DNA from: Alviniconcha marisindica
Lineage: Eukaryota > Mollusca > Gastropoda > Provannidae
Direction of reading: 5' to 3'
Assembly (NCBI GenBank): GCA_018857735.1
Contig: JABMCL010000693.1
Span: forward strand, 32,501 to 96,500
DNA: 64,000 nucleotides
How positions within the stretch are numbered: position 1 is the stretch's first letter; each line of letters begins with the position of its first letter. Below, in pieces: positions 25,121 to 37,012 of the stretch. The notes beneath the pieces were generated by a model that was given only the letters and a program-made list of their open reading frames with translations, made no database searches and had not been told where the DNA came from. Made by a program: the position numbers and the translations under genes.

Positions 25121-26784
25121 AGCATGCTCAAGTAAGTAACTTGGTGTTTTACGCCCAGTCAACCAGTAGTTATATATCAGAGTGAGCATGCCCAAGTAAG
25201 TAATTTGGTGCTTTATGCCCAGTCAGCCAGTACATTTATTATCAGGATAAAACATTTTGTCAGCATATAATGAAGACTAAAAAATGTACATGTATGTATG
25301 CTAAAACTGATATAAATATTGTCAGATTTTTAGAAACACTCTTAAAAAGTGGATACAATACAAACAGAATCAAAAATGATCCAAAAGTTTATAGTCAGCC
25401 AAAATTATTGACTTCTTTAAGAAAGTTAAAGATGTTATTCAATGATGTGTTATGCAATACAATCCACAGTGACTGAGCTGTAAAATGTCTCTCTCTTATC
25501 TCAATAAGATCAGAAGAAAAAAGTAAAATATGTTTCATGGTTAGTCGCTCATCACATGCAATACACACTGGTGGCTCCTCTCCCTTAAATAAAAAGGAAT
25601 GAGCAACACACAAGAGACCAATATGCAGTCAAGATATCACACTTCACAGTCTCTTCTCTTCTGTTATTGTGTTAGTGCTGAGGACAAGTAATGTAATCCT
25701 TTAACGTTGGAACTATCTGATGCAGTTTATTTTCAGTGAACTCATCCCACTCTGAGTCTGACTGCCGAAGTTCTACCAGATATTTGCTTACATCTGACTT
25801 TAAGTCTGAAAAGGGATGAACTCATCTGACGAACAACACACACACACACACATTTCACATCAATTTGCAGCTGAGTTGAGCTTCATTAACGGTTAAAGCC
25901 CCAAATGTGTGCAGTGCCACCAAGCAATGCAATCTGCACTAAAGTCAGCTGCTGCATCTATTGGGTGGTTCAGCGAAGCTGGTTTTGCACGAGTGAATGC
26001 CTTTTGCAATCTTTTGCGCAAGAAGTCACAAGTGGTTGCAGCATCACTTCCGGGCCGATTTCTGAGTAAGCGTTGCTTCACGCTGTGTATAACAATGAAA
26101 GCTGAAACTAGAATTGTGAAGCAATACAAATGCCAGCACTGTTGCAGTTGCAAAAATTAGCGGGGAAAGAGGATGGAGGGTGGAAATAAAGTGTCTTTGG
26201 GTCGTTTTTTGGCTGACCAGAAGATCGTGAGTTCATGGAAAAAATTGTTTTGGGGCATCCTATAGCATGTGCAACAAGTTATTCCTTGTTGCCAGACACA
26301 TTCTAACTACAGGCCTCCAAAAATACCTTTAAAGTTGGCAGTGTAAAATTAGCAAATTTACTGTCACCACCTTCCATTGTGAAGAAAGTACGCACCAGAA
26401 GTAAAAGCAGCAAAGGGACTTAAGCGATGCCGGGCAAAAGTCAAGGGAGTTAACAACCCCGCCTGAACCACCCAATACCAGCTGACCCCAGACTGTTCAG
26501 CTGGGGAGCCCTACAGCAACAGCAATATTCATCTATCTAGGTTTCACACAACGTCACACTCACCAACACAAGAGCAGCACTCGGTGTAAAGTTTGGCCAA
26601 GCAGACCTGGCAGGCGCGGCAACAGGTGCAGTTTTTCTTGTCGCTCATGTCACATTCACAGCACTTGATCAGCATACACTTGCTGACCAACGGAGCACAC
26701 AGTGCTTCATTGCAGGCATCCACAGCATACAGGCATGCCAACACACCCACCACCAGTGCAAGGAAAGATATGTAGGCTCTCATT
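22928..26784 (-). CDS. TWSG1: Twisted gastrulation protein (TWSG1), complete coding region
   Basis: A secreted BMP-binding protein that forms complexes with chordin and BMP ligands in dorsoventral patterning. Coding exons on the minus strand: 26783-26564, 25029-24811 and 23331-22928, all GT-AG, giving 280 aa. A signal peptide covers about residues 1-23 (ends YAVDA), followed by the N-terminal Cys-rich domain (24-74: CNEALC, then NCTCC with a conserved N-glycosylation site at N51, then ECCSCVG). The middle exon encodes a linker with the family motif PIPELF. The C-terminal Cys-rich domain holds CMSIAKCKTSC, KYRWFH and CCQCIG, all diagnostic, plus NCS at N168. After the last cysteine there is an acidic tail of about 50 residues, which vertebrate TWSG1 lacks. 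The first coding exon starts one base before the ATG, just after a polypyrimidine-AG acceptor at 26785-26786, so an untranslated 5' exon must lie upstream, not located. Intron 1 holds a THAP-like element and an (AC)n tract. Confidence 0.96.
25050..25115. repeat. (AC)n microsatellite in TWSG1 intron 1
   Basis: About 30 AC units begin some 20 bases upstream of the exon 2 acceptor (AG at 25030-25031, read on the minus strand). On the transcript it is a long (GU)n tract next to the 3' splice site. Confidence 0.95.
25961..26475 (+). mobile_element. TA-flanked inverted-repeat element with THAP-like fragment, copy 2
   Basis: A 515-bp copy of the element at 6168, with ends TTGGGTGGTTCAG and CTGAACCACCCAA and TA at both flanks (25959-25960, 26476-26477). 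The internal frame has a stop after CCSCKN but continues in register as [19 protein letters not shown]. It lies in TWSG1 intron 1, 88 bases past the exon 1 donor. Similarity to copy 1 runs the full length, including the region just inside the right end (TTAACAACCCC). Confidence 0.7.
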
Positions 26785-26872
26785 CTGAATTAAGACACAA
26801 GAAAAAAGCCTGATATTACTATTAGTTATTACATCAGCTATCATATCACTATCACTGTATAAGGTATCAGTC

Positions 26873-26902
26873 GGGGGGGGGGGGGGGGGGGGGGGGGAGG
26901 GG
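26873..26902 (+). repeat. Long G homopolymer
   Basis: About 25 G in a row, then AGGGG, upstream of TWSG1 exon 1. Length in the assembly may be unreliable. It could form a quadruplex. Similar runs occur near 20263, 27272, 57616, 57650 and (as C) 58675. Confidence 0.85.
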
Positions 26903-27771
26903 CAGTTCATTTGTCTGGGTTTAAAAATATATTTACCAGCACCAAGAAAGACAATATTAATAAAGTATCAATATATAACGCATGCTCACATTCTGAATAA
27001 AGATGAATAAAACTAAAAGAAAACAACATTATGAACAATTTTGCTTGCTTGTTTTTTCCTCAAGCTAGTCTTACTCTTAGTATCTTTTCTGTTTCTCAGA
27101 ATCATTCTCATTGTAATTCAATGAAAGTAAGCAAGCGTGTGTGTGTGTGCATGTGTGTGTGTGTGTGTGTGTGTGTGTGATATGTGTGAGAAAGAGAAAA
27201 AGAAAGAGAGAAAGAGACTCAAGAGTCACAAAGTGAGAGCGGAGTGGGGAGAAAAAGTTGGGGGTGGGGTGGGGGGGGGGGGGGGGAGAGACAGAGAGAG
27301 TGAGAGGTGGAAGGGGAGAGGGGGGAAGCCATGGGCATAATGCATCAGAGGTAAAGACTTAGCTGTTTATTTACTAATTCCTTTTCAGAAGCATTAATTG
27401 CATTTTCACAGGCTGCGCTACACATGAGGCACAGATAGTTTCATTAACTGTGGAAGACAAAGTCATTACACACAACTATAATGTCTGTAACTCATAAGGT
27501 TTGATTCTGAAGGAAGGCAAACAACAAGCCCACACAAAACAGATCTGTTACTGTTAATGTTATTCACACTGTCATAGTCATACATAGTCATATTGACTAC
27601 ATTTAGTATAATAAATTTACAAACCCACCATCTTCCCACTATAGTCTGAACCAATGTTTCCAGTACCAACTGGTTTACAGAATGATGATGTGGGGGTGGG
27701 GGGGGGATCCCTAAGCATGAGATCAAACGGTTAATATTAATAGTAATAGTAATACAGTAATAGTAATATTT

Positions 27772-27945
27772 CATAGTTCAGGAGCTGTGTGAACGTCGAG
27801 GTGGCCATCCTGGGCTGTCCGTCCTAAGGAGCCTCATGGTTTCCGTGGACATAAAGCAATACTGAACCATGCTCACGCATTTGTCTTAGCTTGTCCCTAA
27901 GGTTAATATAATGTCAACCGACATCCGAGGACATTAAACATCACT
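27772..27945 (+). repeat. SINE-A, single copy
   Basis: A diverged single unit (GGAGCTGTGTGAACGTCGAG to GAGGACATTAAACATCACTT) between TWSG1 and RNF166. It has both tail modules. Confidence 0.8.
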
Positions 27946-28599
27946 TGAAGGAATATTATATTTATAGTAATACTTACAGTGTAATATTAATATTTGCTTT
28001 CTAAGTCCTGTGCTCATGCCTTTCTGCATGGTACCCTCCACACACCCCTCTCCCAGTCCCAGTCCTACAGCCAGTTCAAGTTCCCCACCCCCCACCCCCC
28101 CCCAAACACACACAAATTTCCCCCTTTTCCCTTTCAGTACACTGCCACAATGACGGTAATATGCTGTTTGGTTTATGGAAAAAGTAGAAGAAGAACTATG
28201 CAGAGCTAACAATTAGTAATACTAATATAGTAATATTCTGGCTAATAATTAACATTCTTGGGGGCCTTCTCTGTTGTCAAGGTAGGATCCTGACCAACTT
28301 TCACTGAAAAATAAATTACATTACTGTTGCATAAAAAATCAATTTTCTACCGTGATAGCGATCAAAGCAAATACTCATAATAGTAAAGTATAAACATTAT
28401 AAGTTGTTTTGCTCTGATTAAAGTTACAAAGTTTCTGTATGTTTGGGCAAATTGACGCATGAAAAAAATAAGAACTCAAATCGCTTTTTTGTGTCATCTA
28501 GTACAGAGTTACTCATATTACATCTAGCAGAATGGTGTACCTGGTTCTTCTGGAGCTCTTAAAGAAGTGTCCTGGGTGTCAAATACAGAAAATTTAACT

Positions 28600-28734
28600 T
28601 TATGAAGCAGAAGGTGCGAGTTTTGCGAACTTTATTGTTTTTGTCTCGCTGAAGCGCCGTCTTTCGCCAAGGGAGGCGACTCTCAGACTTCACGCTTAGT
28701 GTTGTGACGGGGTCAGCCTGTCCATTCTGGAAAC
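28600..28734 (+). promoter_or_regulatory. Putative promoter and leader of the RNF166-like gene
   Basis: Relatively GC- and CpG-rich compared with the flanking introns, with no TATA box and no repeat. It lies directly before the RNF start codon. As TWSG1 runs the other way and needs an unseen 5' exon, a shared divergent promoter is possible, but this is inference. Confidence 0.35.
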
Positions 28735-31700
28735 ATGGCATACCGAAGCACATTTGTCGCCGATCTAGGGCAATTTACATGTGCAGTATGCATGGAAATA
28801 TTCATGAATCCAACACGGATATCATGTGGTCATGGACACGTGTAAGTTTTAGAGCAAGTTTAAATTAAATGAACTAGTGTTGTCACTTTCGGTTCAGATG
28901 CTCCAGCAACTGTAACTGTATCTAGACCTGTGTGAAAACAAAGGCGCATAGTGGGATTGATTGAGTGAGTAGACAAATCAAAACACTGAGATGTCAACTG
29001 CTCGTAAAAGTTAAGTAATTCTGGAAAGGCTGAGGTCGTAAAGAGGAATGATCTCCCATAATAGTGTCCTTTTTCAAGAATTCTCCTTCCTGTTTGCTAT
29101 TACTGTTAGTATACTTCTTCTTCATTCCTTGGATGCCCACAATCATGTTGATAATTATTCTGGCACTTTAGGTGGTGTACGCCAAGTCCACATTTCAGCT
29201 CTAGTCACAGCGACCATAATCATGTTAATTGTATTATTACAGTGTTAACTATAAAAGTACTGTGATATTATTATTAATGTGATACTATATTATTACAGTG
29301 TTAACTATAAAAGTAATCATATAATAGTAGCTTATTAATCAAACTTGTGTACTGTCAGATTTGGTCCTATATCCAGGACAGTAAGCATTGTGCTTAATGT
29401 CCACAGAAACCATAAGGCTTATTTACAATATTAGGAAGGGGGAGGAGGGGGTACGGAGGTGGGGGGAGAGGGAGATTATATACCTATCGCTACACTGTCA
29501 CCACCAGAATGACCCTGACATTAAGACAATGATGACAGTGATGACAGACATTTTAATGTTAAATTAATTGCGAGGAACAAAGTCACAAGACAGTGTCCAC
29601 AGATCATAATTTTTGAAGAGAAAGGAGAGCCGAAGCAGATTCAAGCTGAGGTCCCTCTGCTTACCAGCCTAATGCCTTATCGCTAGGCCAAACCGGCTCA
29701 CAAGTCCAGGACATCTCTGACGTTGTTAATATGTGCTATAAAATAATAGTTGGTACTGTTTTACAACATTTTTAGCAATAATTTTAAACTAAGAGGAAAC
29801 TGTGTATTCCATGCTGGGGCAACTCTGTTGCTAGAGGTGAGTTTTCTAACATTTGTTTAGCCATGAAAAATAAATAAATCTGAACATGGATGACTGATAT
29901 ATATGCTAACATTCTAAAACAAGATCCATACACATAAATGGTTCAAAAGAACTCCCGCTGTGGTTTGTTAAATGTCTGGAGAGTCAGTCAGTCAGTGTCT
30001 TAGACATTCCAGGCATTTAGCAAACTACAACCAGATAAACACTAGTTAGTCTAGTACAAATTATAATATTTCCATTTATCCCCATTTATCTGTTGTTTGG
30101 TGCTTTTGATTTTGAAAAAAAGGAGCTTACCTCAAAAATTCACACATGTTTTCTATAATCTGTTGTCCTATTAAAATGAAATTAGTGTTCTTTATAACTG
30201 TGTATGTTCTTGTTTTGCTGTATTTTGCATGCAGATCTTGTAAAATGCTCTGCATTTCTCATCTTGTACATCAGGATTGATAACTTGTAAAAGTAGAGAA
30301 AATCATCAACTTCAAATCATCAATCAGGTTAATTAAGCTGTTTCAGTCTTTCTAAATCCTTTAAATTACTTGCAAGTCTTACAGTAACATAATTATTTGG
30401 TTCTTCCTTGTACCTTTTGAATGGCAAATGACTGCCTTTTTAAATCTGTTGAGTGTTATATACCTGGATACCATTTCAGCATTTGATGTTGCCAAATATT
30501 CAAAATGAGTTGTTGTTTTTACCTTCCAGTTACAATACACACTAGAAATTATGTGGCAGGCTTCAGAAGCCAGTTATATATTTATACTAACCTTGAGCTT
30601 CTTCTTTTTTTAAATTATTGCCAGTTTCTGCCATGGGTGTGTAACCAGCCTTCGGCCAGTTGACAACCAGCTCCTGTGTCCTCAATGTCGCAATGTTTTC
30701 AATGTCCATCATTCTGTGCCTGCAAATGACATCGAAATCCTTATGAGGTCCTCTTATGGCATCTGCAAAACTTGTGGTGCTCAGGTGATTCCAGTTCTAG
30801 TTCTATGCTGAGAATTGGCCAGTTTCAACTATATTCAAGCAGGCTTACTTCATTCATATTAGCTATAAAAAATTCAATATTATTTTGTGACTGTTTTGAT
30901 GCACATTTGAATAAAGCAGTCCCTTTTCATCCATATTTATTTTCACAAGCAGGTTCCATTTTCATTATGAATGGGTGGTGATTTAGCTGTAACCAGCAAG
31001 TGACAGGTTGTGGCTTTTCATTATGAATGGAGGGGGACTTGCTCACTTAGCTGTATCCAGCAGGTGACAGGTTGTGTTTTTTCATTATGAATGGGTGTGG
31101 ATTTAGCTGTAACCAGCAGGTGGCAGGTTTCAGCTTTTCATTATAAATGGGTGGCGATTTAGCTGTAACCAGCAGGGGACAGGTTACATCTTTTTATTAT
31201 GAATGGGTGCAGATTTATCTATACCCACCAGGTGATAGGTTGCATCTTTTCATTATGAATTGGTGGGGATTTGACTGTAACCAGCGGGTGATACTGATAG
31301 GTTGCGGCTTTTCATTATCAAATGGGTGCAGATTTATCTGTACCCACCAGGTGATAGGTTGCAGCTTCTCATTATGAATGGGTGGGGGTTTAGCTGTAAC
31401 CAGCAGGTGATAGATTGCAGCTTTTCATTATGAATGGGTGTGGATTTAGCTGTAATTACAGGTGACAGGTTGCAGCTTTTCATTATGAATGGGTGTGGAT
31501 TTAGCTGTAAATACAGGTGACAGGTTGCAGCTTTTCATTTTGAAACAGGTGTTGATTTAACTATAGCCAGCAGGAGACAGGTTGCAGCTTTTCATTATGA
31601 ATAATGTGCAAATTTAGCTATACCCACCAGGTGATAGGTTGCATCTTTTCATTATGAATGGGTGGATATTTAGCTGTAACCAATGGGAGACAGGTTGCCC

Positions 31701-33912
31701 TTGCAGATTTTCATTATAAATCATTGAATGGGTTGGGGATTTGGCTGTATCCAACAGGAGGCAGGTTGCATCTTTCCATTATGAATGATTGGGGATTTAG
31801 CTGTAACCAGTGGGAGACAGGTTGCAGCTTTTCATTATAAATGGGGGGGGGGGGGGGGTAGCTGTATCCAGCTGGTGACCAGTTGCAGATTTTTGTTATG
31901 AATGGGTGGGGATTTGGCTGCAACCAACAGGTTACAGCTAAGCACACACACACAGCCTTGATCCAGTGAAGTCAGGGTGGGCTGACAGTGCTGTCAGGAT
32001 GTAGGATGGGAAACCATCAGGGGAAACAAACTCACATGCAACTTGATGTATGTACTGTCACATTTATAATTGATGAGAAGTTTAGTAAAATACAAGAATA
32101 AAAAGGGAATCTCTGACTCTGTGTAAATGTAGTACGGAGTGTGTCAAAATGTTTAATTTCACACCTGATATTAACTGCAAAGTTTGGAATAGTACTCCTG
32201 TGAATATCAACAGCTTGTGTTTTAGGAAAATGGCAGAGGTTTTTGTTTGCTTATTTTTAGTCAAGTAGGGAAATACATGCTACAGACTAACAAAATAACT
32301 GTGCACAGATGTATGTACCTAAACATAATGTGTAAAAAGCAACAAAAAAGTAATGCTATTTAGATTTTTCTTATTTTTGTTCTGTTTTTAACAACAGAAC
32401 AGTAGCAGTTTTTTAAAAGATTGTTATTTTGTGTATATATATATATAAAAAAATAAAAAAATATATATACATATATATGGATGTTTCTGGTGTACATGGT
32501 GTGCACATGCACATGTGTGTTTATGTGTGTGTGTCTATGAGAGTGTGTGTGTGTGTGTGTGGTTCAATGTAAGTTAATGTGAATGGTTCCAGATGGATGT
32601 GCCAGAGCTACGTCTACACATGGAGTCATGTGGTGACACTGTCAGTACCGAGTTCAAGTTCAAACCCATCAAAGAGACTTCCCAACCTGTTCCACAGTAA
32701 GTTCTGATGCCTTTGTTTGCTCCATAATTTACGTCATGTACAGAATACGATATAGACCGTCTTAATATTTTTCATGTTGGTACTCCTTCAGATCTGCCCA
32801 AAAGTTCAGGTCTAATACTTGGACAATCTTGTCATTTGTTTCGCCAGAGCTGTGCCCAACCGCTCAACTTTCCAATGTCCTTACTGCCCTCAAGCAAACC
32901 TGGACTGCAAAGGACTGGTTGAGCACTGTAACTCAAGACATCATCGTGATCGCTCACAGGTTGTGTGCCCTGTCTGCTCGTCCATGCCATGGGGAGATCC
33001 CAGCCAGCATAGCATCAACTTCATCCAGCATCTCAATACCAGGCACAAGTTTGAATATGAAACTTACGTGGTAAGGGTTGATGCATACATAATGTGTGAA
33101 CTGTCTGTTAAATTAATAACAGCGTCTATCTCAATGTACACTATGTAAACGTTATGTTGTGTTTGTTCAGTATTGTGAGCTGCATGAAGTGTTTGTTAAA
33201 TTAATAACAGTCTCTGTCTCAATGTACATTATATATATATATATATAAACGTTGTGTTTGTTCAGTATTGTGAGATGCATGGTACGCACCTTAGAAATTT
33301 CCATGATCATTATTATAAAGGGAAACGTTGTGATGACATTTTTATGTTTTGAGTTTGATGTATCATTAGCAATTTCTGTCTTATGCAACAGGCAACATTT
33401 TTAGTTATTGACTTGGCAGGCCAGTTGTCTGATTTTTGTTGGTAAGTTAGTTTTATTGGAAAGCGCCAGGAGGATGTATGGTCAGTGACTTTGGGCTATG
33501 TATTTATATATATATATAATATATAAATCTTTGAGTTATTTTTGATTGATTGAAAAACCAATCAGTTTTTCTATTTGATGTATTCATATTAATGATCTTA
33601 TATATTATGCAGTATCTGTCTTCTTCTTTTCTCTTCACCCCTCCCCCCCCCCTCCATCCCCCCGTCCCCCCCACCCCCTCATTTTTTGCACTTGAAAGTG
33701 GTCACAGTTTGTTCTGATATACATTTTGTGCATTGCTATTCATATATAATATATCGTCAACTTAAAAAAAAAATGGCCACATACCACTATCTTTGTATGA
33801 TTTTGCACTCTTATGCTAACTGCAACTTTTGTTACTGTTCTGACAGGATTATGGTCAAGATGATGATGACATGCTGAGAGCAGCCATTGAGGCATCACTC
33901 CAAAACCCTTGA
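28735..33912 (+). CDS. RNF166: RING-type E3 ubiquitin ligase of the RNF114/RNF125/RNF138/RNF166 group
   Basis: A ubiquitin ligase with a RING domain, a C2HC finger, drought-induced-19-type C2H2 fingers and a ubiquitin-interacting motif. Exons: 28735-28841, 30625-30784, 32593-32696, 32848-33070 and 33847-33912; GT-AG introns, phases consistent, 219 aa. RING zinc ligands: C16, C19, C31, H35, C38, C41, C54, C57. C2HC finger: C83, C86, H98, C102. A C2H2 finger (C134, C137, H150, H155) lies in exon 4, followed by the family signature [12 protein letters not shown]. The C-terminal UIM is [14 protein letters not shown]. Length agrees with human members (about 230 aa). The stretch VPNRSTF and the Ala-rich UIM recall RNF166, while FTCAVC and YCP recall RNF114, so the symbol marks the subgroup only. 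The gene is divergent to TWSG1. Intron 2 carries a 56-bp tandem array. Confidence 0.94.
29386..29702 (-). repeat. SINE-1 family (tRNA-derived SINE-like element)
   Basis: About 317 bp in RNF166 intron 1. Read on the minus strand it starts with a tRNA-like head (GAGCCGGTTTGGCCTAGCGA, an A-box-like stretch, then AGGGACCTCAGCTTGAATC, a decayed B box) and ends with the tail module GGTTTCTGTGGACATTAAGC. Confidence 0.75.
30955..31945. repeat. 56-bp tandem array in RNF166 intron 2
   Basis: About 17 units of 56 bp with small indels. The consensus contains ATTTAGCTGTAACCAGCAGG, then TGACAGGTTGCAGC, then TTTTCATTATGAATGGGTG. Each unit holds the inverted pair AGCTGTAACC and GGTTGCAGCT around an 11-base loop. 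Short open frames across it are not genes. Confidence 0.9.
33605..33680. repeat. Pyrimidine/C-rich tract in RNF166 intron 4
   Basis: A run of C-rich simple sequence (CCCCTCCCCCCCCCTCC). Intron 4 also holds a duplicated stretch (TTAATAACAG to ATTGTGAG, at about 33100 and 33200). Confidence 0.8.
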
Positions 33913-35408
33913 GTCTTTGCCACTGGTATTCACTGCTGATGTAACAGCAGAGTTCTGTGTATTAGGAATTTGTCATCATTCTGTCATCAGTATGTTTAAA
34001 ATGAGTCGTGGAACATTCAACAAACAAGCAAATGTGGTTTAAAAAAAATAATAATTAAATACTAGTACAGCTCAGTGTGTAGAACCTTTAGTTATCATCC
34101 TTCACTTTTATTTATCTTGAAACATACTCATTGGATGAAGGTGGTTTTGAATACCTGACCTGTTGTCACCCATACCTGTCAACCCATACAGTTTACCAGT
34201 CTAAAATACAGTTTTTTTTCATTATTTTGGGGGGATATGGCTGTACTGGAAAATGGATACAGGAAAACAAAATTTTCATTGGATTTTGTTGTTGTTTTAA
34301 ACTGAGCAAAAATATTGAAAAACTGTCAAACGAGCAGCCAATGAAAGCCATCACCAAATGCACACTGGCTGGCCTAGTGCAATATGCGAAGAAATCTCAT
34401 CAGAAGTGAGATTTGAAGTTGTGCATGCATATTTAGCATAACATTGCTTCTTCTTTCCACTGCCACACGTGCTGATTGGAATTCAAAACGCCGCCAGTAC
34501 CAGCGAAAAAACAAAAGACCCCAGCCTGCATAAGGGAAATACAGGTTCACAAACCCCCAACAGGGGTTGACAGCTATGTGTCACCCCTTCATTACTGATA
34601 TGTATAGTGCATTTTGATTGGCTGTTGGGTTATCGGTTTTGACAGATGGGAGGAATTTGTTCTTACATGAACAAATGAATATTAGTCTGGGGTTTTGAAA
34701 TAAAATTGAAAAATGTTCTTTCAAGTCCATTATTTATATTTAAGAAAAAGGCTTTTGTTGATAAATATTCTTCAGTTTGGTAGGGGGTTGCTATGGTGTT
34801 AATACACTTACCAGGAGTAGAAATTAGAATATAACCAGAACTACATCTTAACATTATTGCGTGTTATTAATGTGTGTTAGTTCACTTGGTGCATGTGTTA
34901 TTTTATATATATGTAACTATTGCATTTTCTATAAGATTTTTAAAATAACTAGCACAGAATTAATATAGCAGTGCACAATGATATACATTTTTATTTATTA
35001 CTGTATGTGCACGAATAAGTTAAGTTTAAATTCTGCTAATGTGAATTTGAGCATGTGTGTGAGTGTGCATGTGTGTGTGTGTGTGTACGTGTGTGTGTGC
35101 ACATGCTTCTATGATTTTTCTGCATGTATTTCATTTTTGTTATCAAAAGTGGGAAACATAAATGTGACCCTCTCCAACTAAACCAGTCTTAAGTTGCATT
35201 TTGGGTATTTTGAGATGTATATAATTTGAAAACTGCCGTCCCTGCTGATTATTTTAGTATTTAAAAGAATTATTAGTAATAACTGACTGTAGTAAAAGAA
35301 TGATTGAAATTGTGGCTATTTTAAGTTGCCAAGCATTATGGTAGCCATTTTGAGGAAACAGCCTTGAAAGAGTTTGGGTTGTTTTGCATACTATTTTGAG
35401 TGAGTGAA

Positions 35409-35721
35409 CATGGTGCTTAACGTCCACGGAAACCGTAAGGCTTATTAGGGATGGGGAGAAGAGGGGAAGGGGGCATGGAGGTGGGGGGAGAGGGAGCTTA
35501 TATACATATCGCTACACTGTCACCACCAGGATGACTCCTGCATTAAGGTGGGCAGCAATGAGAGCCATTTTAATGTTTCAGTAGGAAGTGATGGACAAAG
35601 TCACAAGACAGTGTCCACAAACCACAACCTTTTTGATGAGAAAGGAGAGCCAAAGCGGTATCGAACCGAGGTCCTTCCTTTTACCAGCCTAATGCCTTAC
35701 TGCTAGGCCAAACCGGCTCAC
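35409..35721 (-). repeat. SINE-1 family, well-preserved copy
   Basis: Between RNF166 and RPUSD2. The minus strand begins GAGCCGGTTTGGCCTAGCAG and has GACCTCGGTTCGATACC as the B-box region, a body with GTCACAAGACAGTGTCC (plus-strand reading), and the tail CGGTTTCCGTGGACGTTAAG. Confidence 0.8.
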
Positions 35722-36207
35722 ATATTATTTTCCACAGCAATGGGTATTTATAGCTAGCCAAATTTGCCGAAATTTTTCATGGGAATAAACTGGACAAAGG
35801 TGTACAACATGCCGGGGTTCTGCAGAGGTACGGATAGATTTCATTCGACAAAACTTCTGTCATTTCACATAACAGTAGCATCCTATATTCCAGACTAGGA
35901 GCATTTAAGACCTGTTTTTAGCAGTTTGATGACATTTCTGAAGGAAAATAGTATAACTACTTGATAATTTAAGAGCCAAAGAAAATAATTCTGCGCCAAA
36001 AAAAGAGAATCACCCAGGTCTGTTGTTCCTGTCCCAAAGGCTGATCGACAGATGCAACATAGACTGATTTCATGGGAGAGGGTCACAAATGTAAATGATA
36101 CACAGAAGGGTCAGTATCATCACTGTCACTGTTCAAAGAGACAGTCACTGATTGCTGTTTCTTGAAGGAGCCCTATAGTGTAAGTGAAGGTACAAATGGC
36201 CTGACTC

Positions 36208-36310
36208 AGAGCTCAGGAGCTGTGTGAAAGTCGAGGTGGTCGTCCTGGGCTTCCCGTCCCTAATAGTCTCGACGGTCTCTGTGGACGTAAAGCAACAATG
36301 AACTTTAACC
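36208..36310 (+). repeat. SINE-A, short variant
   Basis: Contains the head GGAGCTGTGTGAAAGTCGAG and only the first tail module (CCCGTCCCTAATAGTCTC, then GTGGACGTAAAGCAAC). The second module is absent. Between RNF166 and RPUSD2. Confidence 0.7.
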
Positions 36311-36734
36311 GGCCTGACAACGTAGAAATGTGCAAACAGTTTATTGCACAAGCTTTGCATTGTGGTTCTATCAATATTTATGCAGCAGAAGTTAAAGAAG
36401 AGGAGGAATAACAAATCTGTCTCTTCACTCTCACAACTTTAGCTTCACAGAGATACTGCTGTTGTGATATCAAGTCCAGTCATGTACAAGTTTAGTTGTG
36501 TTGATTTTGGAGCAAAAGTAAGAGACTTTTGCATTTGATTCTTTGTTCAGTCAGATCAGTAGCCAGGGGTGTAGTCATGCCACCTCTGGTTTGAGTTGTT
36601 GCAGTGGCTAGATGACTGTTTTAGAAGATGCTGTCGGTACAGACATACTGCCATCTGACATGGACAGTTAAGAAGATGCTCTCAGTACAGAATAAATCTG
36701 AAACAGAACAAGACCCAGAGCACTCATGCAGAAC

Positions 36735-37012
36735 CAACACACAAGGGAGTTAATTAGTGCTCAAAATACATAACACAAGTACACCAACAGAAACCTGAGT
36801 TGCCTACAGTAACTCTCACTGGCATGCGTGTAAATACAAGGTACATAAACTCCACCAGAGTTGAAATTTTTGAATTTTCAGGATGTACCTCTGGTGAAAT
36901 TCATGTACCTTGTATTTTCACACATACCAGGTGAGAGTAATTGTAGGTGACTCAGGTCTTTGTTGTACTTGTGCTACGTATTTTGAGTGCTAATTAACTC
37001 CCTTGTGTGTTG
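36735..37012. mobile_element. Fold-back MITE-like element
   Basis: About 278 bp that fold on themselves: the left end CAACACACAAGGGAGTTAAT and right end ATTAACTCCCTTGTGTGTTG are exact complements, and similarity continues through TGCTCAAAATAC and TACAAGGTACAT to a loop near 36875. No coding capacity. A diverged half, with an internal duplication, is at about 44110-44300 in RPUSD2 intron 4. Confidence 0.8.
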
